From Breznakiella homolactica (GTDB lineage: Bacteria; Spirochaetota; Spirochaetia; Treponematales; Breznakiellaceae): a stretch of 64,000 nt of DNA. This document shows, piece after piece, positions 61,575 through 64,000 of this stretch (its first letter is position 1; every line of letters begins with the position of its first letter). The stretch is from contig NZ_CP067089.2 in the NCBI RefSeq assembly GCF_016616095.2, positions 4,464,001-4,528,000 on the forward strand, written 5' to 3'. The position numbers and the translations under genes were made by a program. The notes under the pieces were generated by a model. That model searched no databases. It was not told where the DNA came from and worked only from the letters and a program-made list of their open reading frames with translations.

Positions 61575-63614
61575 TTACAATTTTAAATCAGCCAGATATG
61601 AATCGTATTCCCGGCGGGCATTCTGGGCGTTTTTCCTGGCGGTTTCCGACTGAGCGGAAAGGGCGTCGATTTCGTTGTCCATGGCGGTCAGCCGCCGGAG
61701 GTATTCCTGGCCCTGCTGGGTCTGGCTTCCCGCGGCTTCGAGGTTCCGCCGTATCCGGTCCTGTTCGGAAATCTGGCGGGTCCTCTGGGTTTCAATATCC
61801 TTCTGGATCGCGTCGGCGTCATCGGCGGCGCGTTTGAGGTCCATGGCTTTCTGGAGTGCCTGCCGGACATTGGCGGGAATTTCCTGGTTAGCGGTATAGC
61901 TCAGGAAGGATTCAAGGGTCAGCCGGGACAGGGTAATACGTTCCACTGCGGGTGCTTCCTCAACAACGGTGAACTCCAGTTCTCCCCCCGCGGGAAGGTT
62001 CTGCGCGAAACGGTAGAGTGTGTCGGTCCGTTCCAGGTATGACTGGCCCTGGGACAGGGTGGTACCGCCGGTGATGGGATGTTCAATGATAAGCCGTTTC
62101 GCTTCCCCGGCGGCATTGCGGATGCTGTATTTCCGTTCATAGCTTACCTTCCGGATGATGCTCATGACACCGCCGCTCACGGTCACACTGGTAACTACCC
62201 GGGATTGGGACTGGCTCGCGCTGCCGGTTACCGAGAGGTCATCGCCGAATGAAATGAGGCGTTTTTCGTTCTCCGGGAAAAACTCTATCAGCGCGTCCCC
62301 GCCATAGGTTCCTCCGTCGAATACCGTAATCGGACCGGCGGGAAGCTTCATACCCGTGCTGTTGGTCAGTTCCGCGCTGATGGCGGGGTTGATCATCCCG
62401 CCCCGCGCCGCCTGGGCTCCGGAAAATACCAGAACCTTTTCGGCTTTGACCGCGGACTCGACTAAAGGCACCATGGCGCTCTGCTGGCGGGGAAGGGTCA
62501 CCGGGGTTTTTAGGGTGAATTCAAACTGATCTCCCGCGGCTCTGCCTGCCGCGGTGGTCACGGTTCCGCCGGAAACACTACCCGGTGCCGGGGCTGCCGG
62601 AGCGTATACTGAGGATTCGGACATTACCGCCGACTTCTGCGAGAGCCTCGCGTAATCGTCGTACGCCATATCCTTAGATTCTTCGGGGTAATCATTCCGG
62701 CCGTATCCGGAATCGTAGGTCCTTGCCTCGGCGATTCCCGCGATGGCCAGCGGAAGGGTTGGCCTGGACAGATAATAGGGCTGATACAGATTCTGGATAA
62801 ACGAAACCGGCTTTCCGGTAACCAGGGAAAGCTGCACGTTTTCCCAGTCCATGTCACTGTCGTTGTCGATGATTGCCCACCCCTGGAGCAGGGGTTTATC
62901 CTGGTTCAGGTCGAGCCGGTAGGAAACCTTCCAGATCGGCGCTGGAATAACGTAGCTCAGGCTCACATTCCGTGCCCCGGTCCCGGGGAGCATGACGGAA
63001 AGATTCCTGCTTTCCGAAGCGTTGGACGCGGCGATAAGGTCCAGGGCCCGGTTAAAGTCGCTTTGTACTGCCGGATCCATAAAGGAAAATGAGGAAATAT
63101 CCCTGAGAGCGATTACCTCCATTCCCTTGGAGCTCAGGATGGAAACATAGGGTTCCGCAGCTCCGGAATCCTTCATGGCCCGGTATTCCACACCGATTAT
63201 TCTTCCGCTGACGGGACTCGGTGTGTACACCTGGATTTCACTTCCCTTAAGATTTTCCAGAATCTCGACTGTACCGGGATTGCCGGACAGGTCTATTTTC
63301 AGGCTCTTCAGTGTGCGGTACAGGGTCGTTTCCGAAGCGTACCGCACCGAGGGGGAGGACGAACCGGGATCGTTGATTACCAGTGACTTTAAGGCGTCAT
63401 TGAGGGCCGCTTTGTTAAACGGCAGCAGCACCTCTCCGTTCCCGGAAATATTTCCGGTGTGCTCGAAAAATGCCACCCCGGAAGAAAAAACCGACAGCCT
63501 CCGGAGGGGAAGATCCTGGCTCTGACCGGTCTGAGCCGCCGCCCGCATGCCGGGAAACAGCGATAATACGATTATTGCTGAAAAAAAACCGAAATACCGT
63601 GCTCTGCAATTCAT
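61575..63614 (-). CDS. Secreted DUF4139-domain protein (MuiA-like)
   Basis: A 679-residue exported protein with a signal peptide (cut near RAAAQ). The DUF4139 region shows LRRLSVFSSGVAFFEHTGNI, YVIPAPIWKVSYRLDLN, GWAIIDNDSDMDWENVQLSLVTG, and LIIEHPITGGTTL. A helical C-terminal segment of about 90 residues (coiled-coil; QEIPANVRQALQKAMDLKRA then RTRQISEQDRIRRNL) follows. MuiA-type proteins affect cell-surface polysaccharide in other bacteria, but no reaction is known. It is transcribed alone with a strong terminator. Confidence 0.85.
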   Translation of the reverse strand: MNCRARYFGFFSAIIVLSLFPGMRAAAQTGQSQDLPLRRLSVFSSGVAFFEHTGNISGNGEVLLPFNKAALNDALKSLVINDPGSSSPSVRYASETTLYRTLKSLKIDLSGNPGTVEILENLKGSEIQVYTPSPVSGRIIGVEYRAMKDSGAAEPYVSILSSKGMEVIALRDISSFSFMDPAVQSDFNRALDLIAASNASESRNLSVMLPGTGARNVSLSYVIPAPIWKVSYRLDLNQDKPLLQGWAIIDNDSDMDWENVQLSLVTGKPVSFIQNLYQPYYLSRPTLPLAIAGIAEARTYDSGYGRNDYPEESKDMAYDDYARLSQKSAVMSESSVYAPAAPAPGSVSGGTVTTAAGRAAGDQFEFTLKTPVTLPRQQSAMVPLVESAVKAEKVLVFSGAQAARGGMINPAISAELTNSTGMKLPAGPITVFDGGTYGGDALIEFFPENEKRLISFGDDLSVTGSASQSQSRVVTSVTVSGGVMSIIRKVSYERKYSIRNAAGEAKRLIIEHPITGGTTLSQGQSYLERTDTLYRFAQNLPAGGELEFTVVEEAPAVERITLSRLTLESFLSYTANQEIPANVRQALQKAMDLKRAADDADAIQKDIETQRTRQISEQDRIRRNLEAAGSQTQQGQEYLRRLTAMDNEIDALSAQSETARKNAQNARREYDSYLADLKL

Positions 63615-63874
63615 ACATTGTTTCCTTTTTTTCGTTCTGAATTTACCATAATTCTACTCCCTTTCGTAATAATTGAGAAGGGAACCTATGGTACAGCCTC
63701 TCCCTCAATATAACAAAAATTTATCCCCCGAAGTTTCAGAAAACAGCCACATTAGGCTTTTTTTTTGTATATTAATAGTAGAAAGGAGATACAATCCGGG
63801 TTTCCGGAAAAGGGACGCATAGGTCCCATGGAAAAGCCTGAGCGGTTTTCCATAAAATAAGGAGCGGAATAGGT
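63615..63874 (+). promoter_or_regulatory. Divergent leader region with two hairpins before the last gene
   Basis: A 260-bp gap between diverging genes. TATATTAATAG (63768-63778) may hold a -10 box. Downstream are GGGAC/GTCCC (63813-63828) and ATGGAAAA/TTTTCCAT (63828-63852), two hairpins in the predicted leader. GGAG lies 14 nt before the ATG at 63875. Confidence 0.45.
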
Positions 63875-64000
63875 ATGGATAACAATCAGATTGACAATAA
63901 CGACAGGAAACAAACGCCTGAAAGACATAGCCCCAACATATTTAATTTTCTGATCATCGGATTAATTCTTACGTTTGCATTGAATATTATGGTTTCCAAC
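63875..64000 (+). CDS. N-terminus of a membrane protein, possibly a second FtsH
   Basis: The first 42 residues only; the gene runs off the window. A polar start MDNNQIDNNDRKQTPERHSP is followed by a transmembrane helix (NIFNFLIIGLILTFALNIMV). The pattern of a short polar N-terminus, then a helix ending in Asn/Ser, fits FtsH-type proteases, but the visible part is too short to prove it. Confidence 0.5.
   Translation, partial: MDNNQIDNNDRKQTPERHSPNIFNFLIIGLILTFALNIMVSN

Overview
The window reads as chromosome from a free-living or gut-associated spirochaete of the Treponema group. The base composition looks mid-50s G+C by eye. The reasons are protein style (secreted proteins ending their signal peptides in FAGG or FAQ, a Maf/MptE-like glycosyltransferase, many GGDEF and cyclase signalling proteins) and the housekeeping order rplU-prp-rpmA-obgE-nadD/yqeK-LCP-rsfS, then ispE-spoVG-tRNA-Gln-rplY-tilS-ftsH. 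No search could be run, so the taxonomic call is inference. No rRNA, phage, CRISPR array or transposase gene was seen.

Layout. 1-5322: the end of a glycogen branching enzyme, a spirochaete hypothetical, a YfiH/PgeF-type protein and argS. 5323-5976: a gene-free block of nested palindromes. 5977-10736: the rplU-to-rsfS operon. 10844-11140: a small, extremely acidic protein on the minus strand. 11329-16766: ispE, spoVG, tRNA-Gln, rplY (frameshifted), tilS, ftsH. 16918-22574: a secreted calcium-loop protein, an HtrA-like lipoprotein protease and a hybrid histidine kinase. 23048-24853: lepA. On the minus strand 24937-30831: Maf-like protein, SurA/PpiD-like foldase and a 5'-nucleotidase. 31107-31306: tRNA-Asp and tRNA-Pro. 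31491-44247: a DeoR-type regulator divergent from a long sugar-uptake and phosphosugar operon (ABC importer, BtpA/SgcQ, two SIS proteins, YjbQ, PfkB kinase, ABC-2 exporter, membrane proteins). 44531-51645: signalling genes, including two GGDEF proteins and a DUF4384 / CHASE2-cyclase / caspase-FGE trio. 51787-59192: a ROK-type regulator followed by a TIM-barrel protein, an IT-type permease, an HyuA-like ATPase, a small HEXXH protein and an FAD oxidoreductase. 59197-63614 (minus): a patatin-like outer-membrane protein and a DUF4139 protein. The window ends in the start of a membrane protein.

The most unusual content is non-coding. Three copies of a composite element of about 260 bp or more (C) lie between co-directional genes, always in the same orientation. 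Each has terminator-like hairpins at the upstream-gene end and a possible -35 box at the downstream-gene end. A second family (A/B) is a nested palindrome. A conserved core of about 33 nt (GCTCCTCGTCGGCCT...AGGCCTCGAAAGTCGCT) is flanked at each locus by a different 20-21 bp inverted repeat, perfect or nearly so. This unit lies within a conserved GGCACAGAAGCATGG / CCATGCTTCTGTGCC pair, which is itself flanked by a second locus-specific inverted pair. In one case that outer arm is an inverted copy of the 3' end of the adjacent gene. Conserved unpaired sides with wholly different but matched arms suggest either a structured RNA or a DNA element that inverts and duplicates its target.

The two catabolic clusters are the best candidates for undescribed metabolism. 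Each pairs a dedicated repressor, with palindromic candidate operators, with a transporter and enzymes whose substrate cannot be read from sequence alone.
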